Origin: Robiginitalea biformata HTCC2501
GTDB lineage: Bacteria > Bacteroidota > Bacteroidia > Flavobacteriales > Flavobacteriaceae
Direction: 5' to 3'
Length of the DNA stretch: 64,000 nt
Assembly: GCF_000024125.1 (NCBI RefSeq)
Contig: NC_013222.1
Span: 1,054,001 to 1,118,000 of the forward strand
Positions within the stretch are counted from its first letter, which is position 1, and the number at the start of each line of letters is the position of its first letter. This document shows, one piece after another, positions 8,703 to 17,056 of the stretch. Under the pieces are notes generated by a model that was given only the letters and a program-made list of their open reading frames with translations, ran no database searches and was not told where the DNA came from. Position numbers and translations under genes: made by a program.

Positions 8703-8963
8703 ATGGCACACAAGAAAGGTGTAGGAAGTTCTAAGAACGGACGCGAATCGGAATCGAAACGCCTGGGCGTAAAGATATTCGGGGGCCAGAAAGCCGTAGC
8801 AGGCAACATCATTGTCCGCCAGCGCGGTACCCGGCACAACCCGGGGGATAACGTGTATGCGGGCAAGGATCATACGCTGCACGCCAAGGTAGACGGCATT
8901 GTCCGTTTCGACAAAAAGTCAGGAGGCAAATCCTTTGTTTCCATCGAGCCCAGCGAGGCCTAG
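8703..8963 (+). CDS. rpmA: Ribosomal protein bL27
   Basis: An 86-residue bL27. The start [20 protein letters not shown] is the standard N-terminus that reaches toward the peptidyl transferase centre, and it lacks the cleavable N-terminal extension seen in Firmicutes. Located 43 bases after rplU, the near-universal arrangement, and followed by a strong terminator. Confidence 0.98.
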   Translation: MAHKKGVGSSKNGRESESKRLGVKIFGGQKAVAGNIIVRQRGTRHNPGDNVYAGKDHTLHAKVDGIVRFDKKSGGKSFVSIEPSEA

Positions 8964-8989
8964 AGGCCTGCGTTTGGATTACACATCGA

Positions 8990-9026
8990 ACCCTGGACCG
9001 GGATCTTCCCGTTCCAGGGTTTTTTT
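8990..9026 (+). terminator. Terminator after rpmA
   Basis: Stem ACCCTGGA / TCCAGGGT with an inner CGGGA/CCCG extension, followed by seven T. Ends the rplU-rpmA transcript. Confidence 0.85.
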
Positions 9027-9135
9027 ATGTCCATATCCCGCGGCACCCGGTTAATTCAGCCCTTAAATTCTGCGATTCGGTTTTTTCTTCCGGGAGTAAT
9101 GGATTAGTTTTTGTGGAAATCTAAAACCACAAGAC

Positions 9136-9720
9136 ATGAAAAAATCCATGATGGCCGTTGCCCTGGCCGCATCGCTGCTTTTCAGCAGCTGTCTGGGCTC
9201 CTTCAGCGCATTTAACAACCTCAAAGACTGGAACATGCAGGTATCCGACAGCAAGTTTGTCAACAACCTGGTGTTCTGGGGGCTGAACATCATCCCGGTA
9301 TACGGGCTGTTTTTCCTGGGGGATACGTTGATTTTCAATGTTATTGAATTCTGGTCCGGGTCCAACCCAATAGCGATGCGCGATGGGGAATCGGAGGTGC
9401 AGATGGTGGAATACCAGGGGAACACCTACCAGCTTAAGGCCACCAAGAACAGGATGGCTGTCAAAGTCGTTGACGGCCCCAGGAAAGGCGGAAAAATTGA
9501 ATTGTTCTACAAGCCGGACGAAAAGTCCTGGAACGCTATCCGCCCGAGCGGCGAGATTATCCCGCTTTCCCGAATGGAGGAAGGCTTTTATATCGTTTAC
9601 ATGCCGGACGGGAAGAAGCTGCGGATGAAGCGGGAAACCACCCGGGAAGAAGGCCTGGCGCTGATCCGGGAATACCGGGATTGCTATACGCTTTACGGTA
9701 TGCTGGCCGAGGCGAAGTAA
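9136..9720 (+). CDS. DUF3332 family lipoprotein
   Basis: A 194-residue protein with a lipoprotein signal (SLLFSSC, Cys at about residue 20). It has a hydrophobic segment NNLVFWGLNIIPVYGLFFLGDTLIFN (split here; about residues 55-80) typical of DUF3332, and a beta-rich C-terminal half. Function unknown in the family. Flanked by terminators on both sides, so it is monocistronic. Confidence 0.8.
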   Translation: MKKSMMAVALAASLLFSSCLGSFSAFNNLKDWNMQVSDSKFVNNLVFWGLNIIPVYGLFFLGDTLIFNVIEFWSGSNPIAMRDGESEVQMVEYQGNTYQLKATKNRMAVKVVDGPRKGGKIELFYKPDEKSWNAIRPSGEIIPLSRMEEGFYIVYMPDGKKLRMKRETTREEGLALIREYRDCYTLYGMLAEAK

Positions 9721-9742
9721 TACCCGCTCCTGATTCAAAAAA

Positions 9743-9771
9743 ACCCCGGCTGGATTCCAGCCGGGGTTTTT
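9743..9771. terminator. Bidirectional terminator between DUF3332 and ahcY
   Basis: AACCCCGGCTGG / CCAGCCGGGGTT perfect stem with a 3-base loop, A-run upstream and T-run downstream. It can stop the DUF3332 transcript on the plus strand and the ahcY transcript on the minus strand. Confidence 0.9.
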
Positions 9772-9882
9772 GATTTCAAATCTGTTGTTTTGGCGGCGAA
9801 TGTGAAAAAGTGGATTCCCCTGTAAGGCGACAAGAGTTGCCCGGGAATCCTTTTCCCGCCTTCGAAGCCCGCCCCTCCGGGT

Positions 9883-11199
9883 TTAGTAGCGGTAGTATTC
9901 CGGTTTGAAAGGCCCTTTTACGGGAACGCCGATATAACTGGCCTGATCCGGGCGGAGTTCCGTGAGTTCGGCACCGAGCCGCGACAGGTGCAGGGCCGCC
10001 ACCTTCTCGTCCAGGTGTTTGGGCAGCGTGTATACCTGGTTCTCGTAGCGGTCGTGGTGTTTCCAAAGCTCAATCTGCGCCAGGGTCTGGTTTGTGAAAC
10101 TGTTGCTCATTACAAAGCTCGGATGGCCGGTGGCGCACCCCAGGTTCACCAGGCGGCCTTCCGCCAGAACGATGATGTCTTTCCCGTCCAGGGTGTACTT
10201 GTCTACCTGCGGCTTGATCTCGTCCCGGGTATGCCCGTAATGCGTATTGAGCCAGGCCATGTCGATTTCGTTGTCGAAGTGCCCGATGTTGCAGACGATG
10301 GCCTTGTCCTTCATAGCGGCAAAATGTTCTTCGCGGATGATGTCCCGGTTGCCTGTGGCGGTGATCAGGATGTCCATCTGGGAAACCACGGTTTCGAGTT
10401 TCTTGACTTCAAAACCGTCCATACAGGCCTGCAGGGCGCAGATCGGGTCGATTTCCGCTACGGTCACGATGGCCCCGGCCCCCCGAAAGGAGGCAGCTGT
10501 GCCCTTGCCCACGTCCCCGTAGCCCATAACGACTACGCGCTTCCCGGCAAGCATCGTGTCCGTCGCGCGCCGGATTGCATCCACGGCACTTTCCTTGCAA
10601 CCGTATTTGTTGTCGAATTTCGATTTGGTAACCGAATCGTTGACGTTGATGGCCGGCATCGGCAGGGTTCCGTTCTTAAAGCGCTCGTACAACCGGTGGA
10701 CTCCGGTGGTGGTTTCCTCGGACAGCCCGCGGATCCCACTGGTGAGTTCCGGGTACCGGTCCAGCACCATATTTGTGAGGTCGCCCCCGTCGTCCAGGAT
10801 CATATTCAGCGGCTGGCGGTCTTCCCCGAAGAAGAGTGTTTGCTCAATGCACCAGTCGAATTCTTCTTCGCTCATCCCTTTCCAGGCATACACGGGGATG
10901 CCCGCTGCTGCGATGGCGGCGGCAGCGTGGTCCTGGGTGGAAAAGATGTTGCAGGAGCTCCAGGTTACCTCGGCCCCAAGTGCCACCAATGTTTCGATAA
11001 GGACGGCCGTCTGTATCGTCATGTGCAGGCAACCCGCAATCCGGGCGCCTTTCAGGGGCTGTTCCTTTCCGTATTCCTCCCGCAGGGCCATCAGGCCGGG
11101 CATTTCGGCCTCGGCGAGTTCTATTTCCTTACGTCCCCAGGCTGCCAGGGAAATGTCCTTTACCTTATAGGGGGTGTATTCAACCGCTTTCGTACTCAT
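9883..11199 (-). CDS. ahcY: Adenosylhomocysteinase
   Basis: A 438-residue S-adenosylhomocysteine hydrolase. It has the NAD-binding loop [12 protein letters not shown], the conserved segment [20 protein letters not shown], and the invariant C-terminus KPEYYRY. The enzyme splits SAH into adenosine and homocysteine, which relieves product inhibition of methyltransferases. A minus-strand -7 box TACCTTTG (11261 to 11254) lies 55 bases upstream of the start. No SAH riboswitch is visible in the 81-base gap. Confidence 0.98.
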   Translation of the reverse strand: MSTKAVEYTPYKVKDISLAAWGRKEIELAEAEMPGLMALREEYGKEQPLKGARIAGCLHMTIQTAVLIETLVALGAEVTWSSCNIFSTQDHAAAAIAAAGIPVYAWKGMSEEEFDWCIEQTLFFGEDRQPLNMILDDGGDLTNMVLDRYPELTSGIRGLSEETTTGVHRLYERFKNGTLPMPAINVNDSVTKSKFDNKYGCKESAVDAIRRATDTMLAGKRVVVMGYGDVGKGTAASFRGAGAIVTVAEIDPICALQACMDGFEVKKLETVVSQMDILITATGNRDIIREEHFAAMKDKAIVCNIGHFDNEIDMAWLNTHYGHTRDEIKPQVDKYTLDGKDIIVLAEGRLVNLGCATGHPSFVMSNSFTNQTLAQIELWKHHDRYENQVYTLPKHLDEKVAALHLSRLGAELTELRPDQASYIGVPVKGPFKPEYYRY

Positions 11200-11280
11200 T
11201 GGAATTAAATTAGTAATTTGTCATTGGCCCCCGGCAAGGGGGGTAATTCTGTGCAAAGGTACGGATAAACTCTTATTTCC

Positions 11281-11919
11281 ATGCCGTTATACAAATCGAT
11301 AGAAGCCGATCCGGATATCCGCATCCACGTCTGGAAGGTTACGGAGCCCGAGCCGGAACTCGCCCGGGAAGTGACCCTGAACCCCCATTGTCAACAGCGG
11401 TACGACGGCATGCGGTCCGAGTTGCACCGCCGGGCCTTCCTCAGCATCCGGCACCTGATGGCCCGGGAAGGCTATACGGATGCAGACCTGTTCTACGACG
11501 AATCCGGGAAACCCCACCTGCGGGACGGCACCCATATTTCCATCAGTCATTCGTTTGAATTCACCGGGATCGTGCTTTCCCGGAACAAAGAAGTGGGGAT
11601 CGACATCGAGAAACAGCGCGAGAAGATCCTCCGGGTTGCCCACAGGTTCACCCCGCTGCGGGAATATCGGTCCCTGGCCAACGACGACGCGCTGATCCGG
11701 AAGCTCACGATGGTTTGGTGCGCCAAGGAATCTTTGTACAAGATCATGGCCATCCACGGGCTGAGCTTTCTGAACCATATCTGCATCGACGACTTTGCCA
11801 TGGACAGCGGGAAGACCGGCGGATGGGTGGTGTATGAAAACCAAAAAGCTCATTTTGGGGTGGATTTCACGGAATTTGAAGGCTTTACCTGTGCCTATGC
11901 GGTCCGTCAGGATGCGTAA
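11281..11919 (+). CDS. 4'-phosphopantetheinyl transferase superfamily protein
   Basis: A 212-residue protein with the two Sfp-type magnesium and CoA motifs: GIDIEK (about residue 104) and WCAKESLYKI (about residue 144), plus the upstream ISHS element. It should transfer the phosphopantetheine arm from CoA to a carrier protein. No carrier protein, fatty acid synthase or polyketide gene is nearby, so the substrate is open. Divergent from ahcY. Confidence 0.85.
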   Translation: MPLYKSIEADPDIRIHVWKVTEPEPELAREVTLNPHCQQRYDGMRSELHRRAFLSIRHLMAREGYTDADLFYDESGKPHLRDGTHISISHSFEFTGIVLSRNKEVGIDIEKQREKILRVAHRFTPLREYRSLANDDALIRKLTMVWCAKESLYKIMAIHGLSFLNHICIDDFAMDSGKTGGWVVYENQKAHFGVDFTEFEGFTCAYAVRQDA

Positions 11920-11932
11920 ATGGCCGCACCGG

Positions 11933-11964
11933 TTGTATTATTGACCGAAACGGGACTACCTTTG
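11933..11964 (+). promoter_or_regulatory. Promoter of the thiamine-related operon
   Basis: TTG at 11933-11935, a 21-base spacer and a perfect -7 box TACCTTTG at 11957-11964. The predicted leader is only about 10 bases, which leaves no room for a riboswitch. Confidence 0.6.
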
Positions 11965-11981
11965 GGGGGTAAACGCACCCC

Positions 11982-12242
11982 ATGAAGATTTCCGTGGAAT
12001 TAACGCTCAGTCCGCTTCAGGACAACTACGAACCCGAAATTATCCGGTTTATCAAAGCCCTCCGGGACTCCGGCCTGACCGTCCTGGAGAATCCGATGAG
12101 TACGCAGGTGTACGGCGAGTACGACCGCGTCATGGAAGTCCTCGGCAGGGAAATGCGAACCAGCTTGTCCGCCGTGGGGCAAGCCGTTTTCTTTATCAAG
12201 GTGGTTAAGACGGACCGCAGCCGGTATGAGCCCCATTTCTGA
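11982..12242 (+). CDS. Thiamine-binding protein family (MTH1187/YkoF-like)
   Basis: An 86-residue ferredoxin-like-fold protein: MKISVELTLSPLQDNY, then LENPMSTQVYGEYDRVME, a pattern typical of the MTH1187/YkoF thiamine-binding family. Family members bind thiamine or related pyrimidines in the cytoplasm. Its stop overlaps the PnuC start by 17 bases, so the two are translationally coupled. This coupling suggests that the PnuC protein carries thiamine. The binding residue set was not checked against a structure. Confidence 0.75.
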   Translation: MKISVELTLSPLQDNYEPEIIRFIKALRDSGLTVLENPMSTQVYGEYDRVMEVLGREMRTSLSAVGQAVFFIKVVKTDRSRYEPHF

Positions 12243-12858
12243 TTTTTTCTTCGACCCGTACCGGGACCGGGAAACCTGGTTGATTGCCCTCGAGGCAATC
12301 GCATTCTTTTTCGGGATTGCCAGCGTGGTCTATGCAAAAAGGGAAAACATCTGGGTGTATCCCACGGGCCTCATCGCCACGGTCATCACCATGTATATTT
12401 TCCTCCGGGACGAATTGCTGGGGGATATGATGCTCAATGCGTATTACTCCATCATGAGCATTTACGGGTGGTGGAACTGGTCGCGGCGAAAGAACGACCG
12501 GAAGGTGGTGCGCATCTCCCGGACCGATACCAGGGATAAGGTCATCGGAGTGGCCCTGTTCCTGTTAACGGCGGGCTTCACTTACGCTGTTTACCGCATT
12601 TTCGGCACGGAAATCGGCTGGACGAACTATGTGGACATCGTTACCTCCGGCATCTTTTTTACGGCCATGTGGTACATGGCGACGAAAAAGATCGAAAACT
12701 GGACACTCTGGATCCTTGCGGACATCGTAACCGTGCCGTTATACGCCTATCGCGGCTGGGGGATGCTGTCCCTGCAATACCTCATATTCACTATCTTGGC
12801 CATCCAAGGCTATTGGGCATGGAAGAAGCACTTAGACAAGAACCGGCAGACGTCCTGA
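12226..12858 (+). CDS. PnuC family vitamin transporter, probably for thiamine (PnuT-like)
   Basis: A 210-residue membrane protein with about seven helices. It carries the PnuC motif YGWWNW (around residue 83) after an N-terminal YPTGLIATVI segment, the substrate-stacking tryptophan region. PnuC proteins move uncharged vitamins by facilitated diffusion and trap them by phosphorylation. Substrates include nicotinamide riboside (PnuC), thiamine (PnuT) and riboflavin (PnuX). The overlap with a thiamine-binding-like gene and a kinase-like gene, plus a TPP-riboswitch receptor 7 kb away, favours thiamine. Nicotinamide riboside remains the main alternative because the kinase resembles NadR. Confidence 0.85.
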   Translation: MSPISDFFFDPYRDRETWLIALEAIAFFFGIASVVYAKRENIWVYPTGLIATVITMYIFLRDELLGDMMLNAYYSIMSIYGWWNWSRRKNDRKVVRISRTDTRDKVIGVALFLLTAGFTYAVYRIFGTEIGWTNYVDIVTSGIFFTAMWYMATKKIENWTLWILADIVTVPLYAYRGWGMLSLQYLIFTILAIQGYWAWKKHLDKNRQTS

Positions 12859-14930
12859 AAGTGGTGTTGTTCGGCCCGGAGTCGACTGGAAAAACCACCC
12901 TGGCCAGGGAGCTGGCCCGCCACTACGGGGAACCCTGGGTTCCCGAATACGCCCGGGAATACCTGCAGGAAAAATGGGACCGGGTGCAGCAAACCTGTGC
13001 CCCTGAAGACCTCCTGCCCATTGCCCGGGGCCAGATGCGCCTGGAAAACATCGGGGCCCGGGAAGCCAGCCGGCTGCTTATATGCGATACGGATTTGCTG
13101 GAGACCAAGGTGTACTCGGAAACCTATTACGGCGGGGGGTGCGACCCGAAACTCCAGGCGGCGGCCCTGGCCAATGACTACGACCTGTACTTCCTTACAG
13201 ATATCGATATCCCGTGGGAAGCGGACGATTTGCGCGATAAGCCCCACGAGCGGGCGGAAATGTTCCATTATTTCAAAACGGCCCTCCGGGAGAATAACCG
13301 CAGATTTGTTATCTTAAGCGGTGGCCGGGAGGCCCGCTTCGAAAAGGCGGTAAAACATATCGATCAATTGCTGAACACTATGAGCGAATTTACATCCAGC
13401 GACCTGGAATATATGGCAGAAAAGGGGATCGACCCCGAAAAGGCCAGAGCACAAATTGAAACATTTAAAGAGGGGATCCCCCCGGTTCGACTGAGTAAGG
13501 CAGCAGTCGTCGGGGAGGGTATCGTCCGGTTCTCCCAGGAGGATGAGTCGCGGCTCCGGGAGCTGTACCGCAACCGGGATGCGGATACGGAGGTGCTGAA
13601 GTTCATCCCTGCCTCCGGTGCCGCCTCGCGCATGTTCAAGGCACTGTTCAATTTCCTGGGCGATTTTGACCCGTCTGCCGACGACCTGGACGCCTACCTG
13701 GCCGAACCCGGTCACGGGGATATGCGAAAATTTGCCGAGAACCTGCATGACTTTCCGTTTTACGGATTAGTACAGTCGCGTATCCGGGGGAAGGCAACAG
13801 ACAAGGCGGCTGAATTGTATGCATTTGTACAGGAACTCCTGTCTGAAGACGGCCTGAATTATGGGTTTTACCCGAAAGGCCTGTTGCCCTTCCACAATTA
13901 CGACGGCAACCTGGCAACTCCGTTTGAGGAACACTTGTACGAGGGGGCGGCCTATGCGTGCACCGGGGAAACCGCAGTCCTGCACTTTACGATCTCCCCC
14001 CAGCACAGCGACTTGTTCAATCGGGAATTCGACGGTTTGCGCGACCGGGTGGGCGACCAGGTCCATTGCTCCTTTACGGTTGGGTATTCCTTCCAGAAAC
14101 CTTCCACGGATACCATTGCGGTAACCCCGGAGAATACGCCGTTCCGGGATAGCGAAGGGAAGATCCTTTTCCGTCCCGGCGGGCACGGCGCGCTGATCGA
14201 AAACCTCAACGACCAGGAAGCCGACCTGATTTTTATCAAGAATATCGACAATGTGGTAGTGCGGCCGGAACTCGATACGATCACCCGGTGGAAGGAGGTC
14301 CTCGGGGGCTATTTGATCGAATTGCAGGAGCAGGCTTTCAGTTTCTACCGCATGCTCTCGGACGGCAGCCTGGATCACGACCTGCTCAACCGGATCAAAA
14401 CCTTTTTGGAGGACCAGCTCAATGCCCGGTTTGGAGAGAGTTTTCAGGGTCTGAGCATCGAAGAGCAGGTGGCGGTCCTCCAGGACAAACTGGCCCGTCC
14501 CATCCGTGTTTGCGGCATGGTAAAAAACGAAGGGGAGCCCGGGGGCGGACCTTTCTGGATTACGGACGACAAGGGCCACGATTCCCTGCAGATCATCGAG
14601 TCTGCCCAGGTGGACATGTCGGACCCCGGGCAAAAATCGCTTTTTGAGGATTCCACGCATTTTAATCCGGTGGACCTCGTTTGCGGCGTGCGGAATGCGT
14701 ATGGGGAAAAATACAACCTGTTGAATTTTGTAGACGAAAAACAGGGGTTCATCACCGGGAAGACTTCTGAGGGCCGGCCCCTGAAAGCCCTGGAACTCCC
14801 CGGACTCTGGAACGGGGGGATGGCCTATTGGAATACCGTATTTGCCGAGGTGCCGGTCAGCACATTCAACCCGGTTAAAACCGTAAACGATTTACTAAAG
14901 CCTGCACACCGCTCCTCCCGGAAGAAATAG
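12819..14930 (+). CDS. Fusion of NadR-like P-loop kinase and DUF4301
   Basis: A 703-residue protein. Residues 1-187 are an AAA_28/NadR-type kinase: P-loop GPESTGKTT (19-27), VPEYAREYLQ after it, and a DTDLLETKVYS segment. Residues 188-703 are DUF4301 and begin with an internal Met (MSEFTSSDLEYMAEKGIDP), where a separate gene would normally start. The reading frame is open through the joint, so kinase and DUF4301 are one chain here. DUF4301 holds FIPASGAASRM (262-272), KGLLPF (353-358) and PGGHGALIENLN (453-464), which resemble the motifs of UDP-sugar pyrophosphorylases. The ATG at 12819 fits family N-termini (KVVLFGPES soon after) and overlaps pnuC by 40 bases. Likely traps the imported vitamin by phosphorylation; the DUF4301 reaction is unknown. 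Confidence 0.8.
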   Translation: MEEALRQEPADVLKVVLFGPESTGKTTLARELARHYGEPWVPEYAREYLQEKWDRVQQTCAPEDLLPIARGQMRLENIGAREASRLLICDTDLLETKVYSETYYGGGCDPKLQAAALANDYDLYFLTDIDIPWEADDLRDKPHERAEMFHYFKTALRENNRRFVILSGGREARFEKAVKHIDQLLNTMSEFTSSDLEYMAEKGIDPEKARAQIETFKEGIPPVRLSKAAVVGEGIVRFSQEDESRLRELYRNRDADTEVLKFIPASGAASRMFKALFNFLGDFDPSADDLDAYLAEPGHGDMRKFAENLHDFPFYGLVQSRIRGKATDKAAELYAFVQELLSEDGLNYGFYPKGLLPFHNYDGNLATPFEEHLYEGAAYACTGETAVLHFTISPQHSDLFNREFDGLRDRVGDQVHCSFTVGYSFQKPSTDTIAVTPENTPFRDSEGKILFRPGGHGALIENLNDQEADLIFIKNIDNVVVRPELDTITRWKEVLGGYLIELQEQAFSFYRMLSDGSLDHDLLNRIKTFLEDQLNARFGESFQGLSIEEQVAVLQDKLARPIRVCGMVKNEGEPGGGPFWITDDKGHDSLQIIESAQVDMSDPGQKSLFEDSTHFNPVDLVCGVRNAYGEKYNLLNFVDEKQGFITGKTSEGRPLKALELPGLWNGGMAYWNTVFAEVPVSTFNPVKTVNDLLKPAHRSSRKK

Positions 14931-14992
14931 TCGGTTGCAGTTCCGGGTAACGACCCCGCCTTCCTCCCGGTTGGATACTTCCCGGCGGGTAA

Positions 14993-15070
14993 ATTTTACA
15001 CACTTCCCGTGTTTTTTACACAGAAAGACACACTGCGCCCTTTACGCAGAAAATTCCTATACACCTGAAA
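14993..15070 (+). repeat. Degenerate direct repeats upstream of the PepSY-like gene
   Basis: Four copies of a TTTACACAGAAA-like element: TTTACACA at 14995, TTTACACAGAAA at 15015, TTTACGCAGAAA at 15041 and TACACCTGAAA at 15060. All point the same way and lie 40-120 bases before a sigma-54-like promoter. They could be activator binding sites. Confidence 0.5.
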
Positions 15071-15110
15071 AACAGTGATATATGTGTATTATCCCGGTGC
15101 GCTGCCGCTA

Positions 15111-15126
15111 TGGCACTGAATTTTCA
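15111..15126 (+). promoter_or_regulatory. Imperfect sigma-54-like promoter
   Basis: TGGCAC at 15111-15116, 5 bases, then TTTCA at 15122-15126. The consensus is TGGCAC-N5-TTGCA, so one base of the -12 GC is wrong. No TAnnTTTG box is seen in this gap. A sigma-54 activator is encoded 500 bases downstream. Confidence 0.35.
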
Positions 15127-15166
15127 TTAAGTAAGGCAAGTCTAAACATTTAAAACACGATATATC

Positions 15167-15478
15167 ATGAAAAAGTTAGTATTTGCCCTGCTGTTTGTAT
15201 TTGCAGGACTCGGAGTATATGCACAGGATTCCGACCTCGCACAAGCCGAAACCGAAGCTACTGAAGTAGCCGCAGAAGTCCAGGACGATTTTACTGAAAT
15301 CGCCGTGGATGAATTGCCTGCAGCCGTTCAGGAAGCTGTTTCCACAAATTACCCGTCGGCCACAATCAGCAAGGCCTTCGTCAACGAATCTGAACAGTAC
15401 AAGCTCGAAGTAGCCCTGGAAGACGGAACTACAGGAACCCTGTATGCCGACGCCGAGGGTAATTGGATTGACATGTAA
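15167..15478 (+). CDS. Small secreted PepSY-like protein
   Basis: A 103-residue protein with a clean signal peptide (cleavage near GVYAQ, residue 20). After an acidic Ala/Glu-rich stretch it has one beta-lactamase-inhibitor-like PepSY-like repeat: LPAAVQEAVSTNYPSATISKA, then EQYKLEVALEDGTTGTLYAD (split; about residues 50-95). Such proteins are periplasmic and their role is unknown. Transcribed alone: terminator follows at 15541. It sits directly before the sigma-54 response regulator. Confidence 0.8.
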   Translation: MKKLVFALLFVFAGLGVYAQDSDLAQAETEATEVAAEVQDDFTEIAVDELPAAVQEAVSTNYPSATISKAFVNESEQYKLEVALEDGTTGTLYADAEGNWIDM

Positions 15479-15540
15479 TCACTGACGTGTAAAAGTCGAG
15501 CTTGAGTTATTTGTTTTGTATCAAGTTGGTTTGGTTGAAG

Positions 15541-15570
15541 GGAGTCGCTGTTAGCGGCTCCTTTCTTTTT
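15541..15570 (+). terminator. Terminator after the PepSY-like gene
   Basis: 9-bp stem GGAGTCGCT / AGCGGCTCC (one T-G wobble), loop of 3, followed by TTTCTTTTT. Confidence 0.85.
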
Positions 15571-15670
15571 GTATAAAGTCCCCAAACTTTCCAATCGGGT
15601 GCGGAATTAACGTTTTCCTCACGTCGCCGCGCCGCTGTTTCCCGTATATAGGATACAGACCCAAACCGAT

Positions 15671-17056
15671 ATGCCAAAAATCCTGATTATTGAGGACGAC
15701 GCAGCCTTTGGCCAGATGCTCTCCCGGTACCTGGAACGCAACGGATACCAGGTGCAGTGCTTTCCCGGGGCAGAGCCGGCAATGGAATCGCTGGATCGGG
15801 GAGGCGTGGATCTCCTGCTTACCGACCTCCGGCTCCCGGCCTCCGACGGGATCGAAATTATGGAGTCCGTGAAGAAAAAGCACCCGGAGACTGCGGTGAT
15901 CATCATGACCGGGTACGCCGAGGTGGAAACCGCCGTCTCTTCGATGAAGAAAGGCGCCGCCGACTATATTTCCAAACCCTTTACCCCGGACCAGTTGCAG
16001 GTAGTTATCCAACAGGCCCTCGCCAAAAAGCGTCCGGCCGGCCGGAAACCAGGGGCGGGGGACCCGGAAACTTCCCGGGCCAAAGACAACCAGCCGTTGC
16101 CTTCCCTGCCCTCCGACAAATCGCCGGGTATCAGCGGGGTGAGCGAGGCGTCCAAAAAACTGGCGGGCCATATTGAACTGGTGGCCCCCACGGCCATGTC
16201 CGTACTCCTGACCGGGGAAAGCGGCACGGGCAAGGAGGTGGCCGCACGGAACATCCACCGCCAGAGCAAGAGGCGCAAGGGGCCATTTGTCGCCGTCGAT
16301 TGCGGGGCCATCCCGGCCGATCTGGCGGCCAGCGAATTCTTTGGTCATATCAAGGGCAGTTTTACCGGGGCCGTGCAGGACAAATCCGGATACTTTGAGG
16401 CTGCCGAAGGGGGCACCCTGTTCCTGGACGAGGTCGGTAACCTGTCCTACGAGAACCAGGTCCAGCTCCTGCGTGCATTGCAGGAACGAACTGTACGCAG
16501 GGTGGGAGGCAACCGGGAAATCCCGGTCGACGTCCGTATCGTTACCGCGACCAACGAAGACCTGGCCCGGGCCGTACGGGAAGGGGATTTCCGCGAAGAC
16601 CTCTACCACCGCCTCAATGAGTTCAGCATTTCCATTCCCGCCCTCAGGGACCGGCAGGCGGATATCCCCATTTTTGCCGAGTATTTCCTGGAGAAAGCGA
16701 ACGACTACCTGGACCGCACCTGCCCGGGATATGAGCAGGACGTATTACAGCGGTTCTCTACCTATGCCTGGCCAGGCAACCTCAGGGAGTTCCGGAATGT
16801 CGTTACCCGCGCCGTCCTCCTCAGTGAGAACCGCCCGATAGGGATGGAGGTGCTGCCGGCTTCCATGCAGGGGGATACCGACCCGCCAGTTGCCGGGACG
16901 GGACTCGAACTCACACGGGAGGAATACGAGCGGAAGCGCATTCTAAGCGCACTCGAGCAAACCAACTACAACAAGACCCAGGCAGCCAAATTGCTTCAGA
17001 TTACCCGGAAGACCCTGTACAATAAAATCAATCGGTATAAGCTGACGGTTCCCTGA
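15671..17056 (+). CDS. Sigma-54 response regulator (NtrC family)
   Basis: A 461-residue protein with a receiver domain (1-120; phosphorylatable Asp52 in LLTDLRLP), a sigma-54 interacting AAA+ domain (about 150-375) and a Fis-type helix-turn-helix at the C-terminus (TNYNKTQAAKLLQITRKTLY). The AAA+ domain has Walker A GESGTGKE, the sigma-54 loop GSFTGA (usual GAFTGA with A to S) and Walker B LFLDEVG. It should activate RpoN promoters. The hybrid kinase convergent with it (29-base overlap of the 3' ends) is the likely partner. A candidate target is the PepSY-like gene upstream. Confidence 0.95.
   Translation: MPKILIIEDDAAFGQMLSRYLERNGYQVQCFPGAEPAMESLDRGGVDLLLTDLRLPASDGIEIMESVKKKHPETAVIIMTGYAEVETAVSSMKKGAADYISKPFTPDQLQVVIQQALAKKRPAGRKPGAGDPETSRAKDNQPLPSLPSDKSPGISGVSEASKKLAGHIELVAPTAMSVLLTGESGTGKEVAARNIHRQSKRRKGPFVAVDCGAIPADLAASEFFGHIKGSFTGAVQDKSGYFEAAEGGTLFLDEVGNLSYENQVQLLRALQERTVRRVGGNREIPVDVRIVTATNEDLARAVREGDFREDLYHRLNEFSISIPALRDRQADIPIFAEYFLEKANDYLDRTCPGYEQDVLQRFSTYAWPGNLREFRNVVTRAVLLSENRPIGMEVLPASMQGDTDPPVAGTGLELTREEYERKRILSALEQTNYNKTQAAKLLQITRKTLYNKINRYKLTVP

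Noticed and set aside
11200..11280. SAH or SAM riboswitch before ahcY
   Set aside because: The gap is only 81 bases and shows none of the conserved cores; a simple promoter box is present.
11920..11981. TPP riboswitch before the thiamine-binding gene
   Set aside because: No CTGAGA or GAACCTG core is present and the predicted leader is too short.
12669..12818. N-terminal extension of the kinase fusion
   Set aside because: These 50 residues overlap pnuC in another frame and do not match the kinase family; the ATG at 12819 does.
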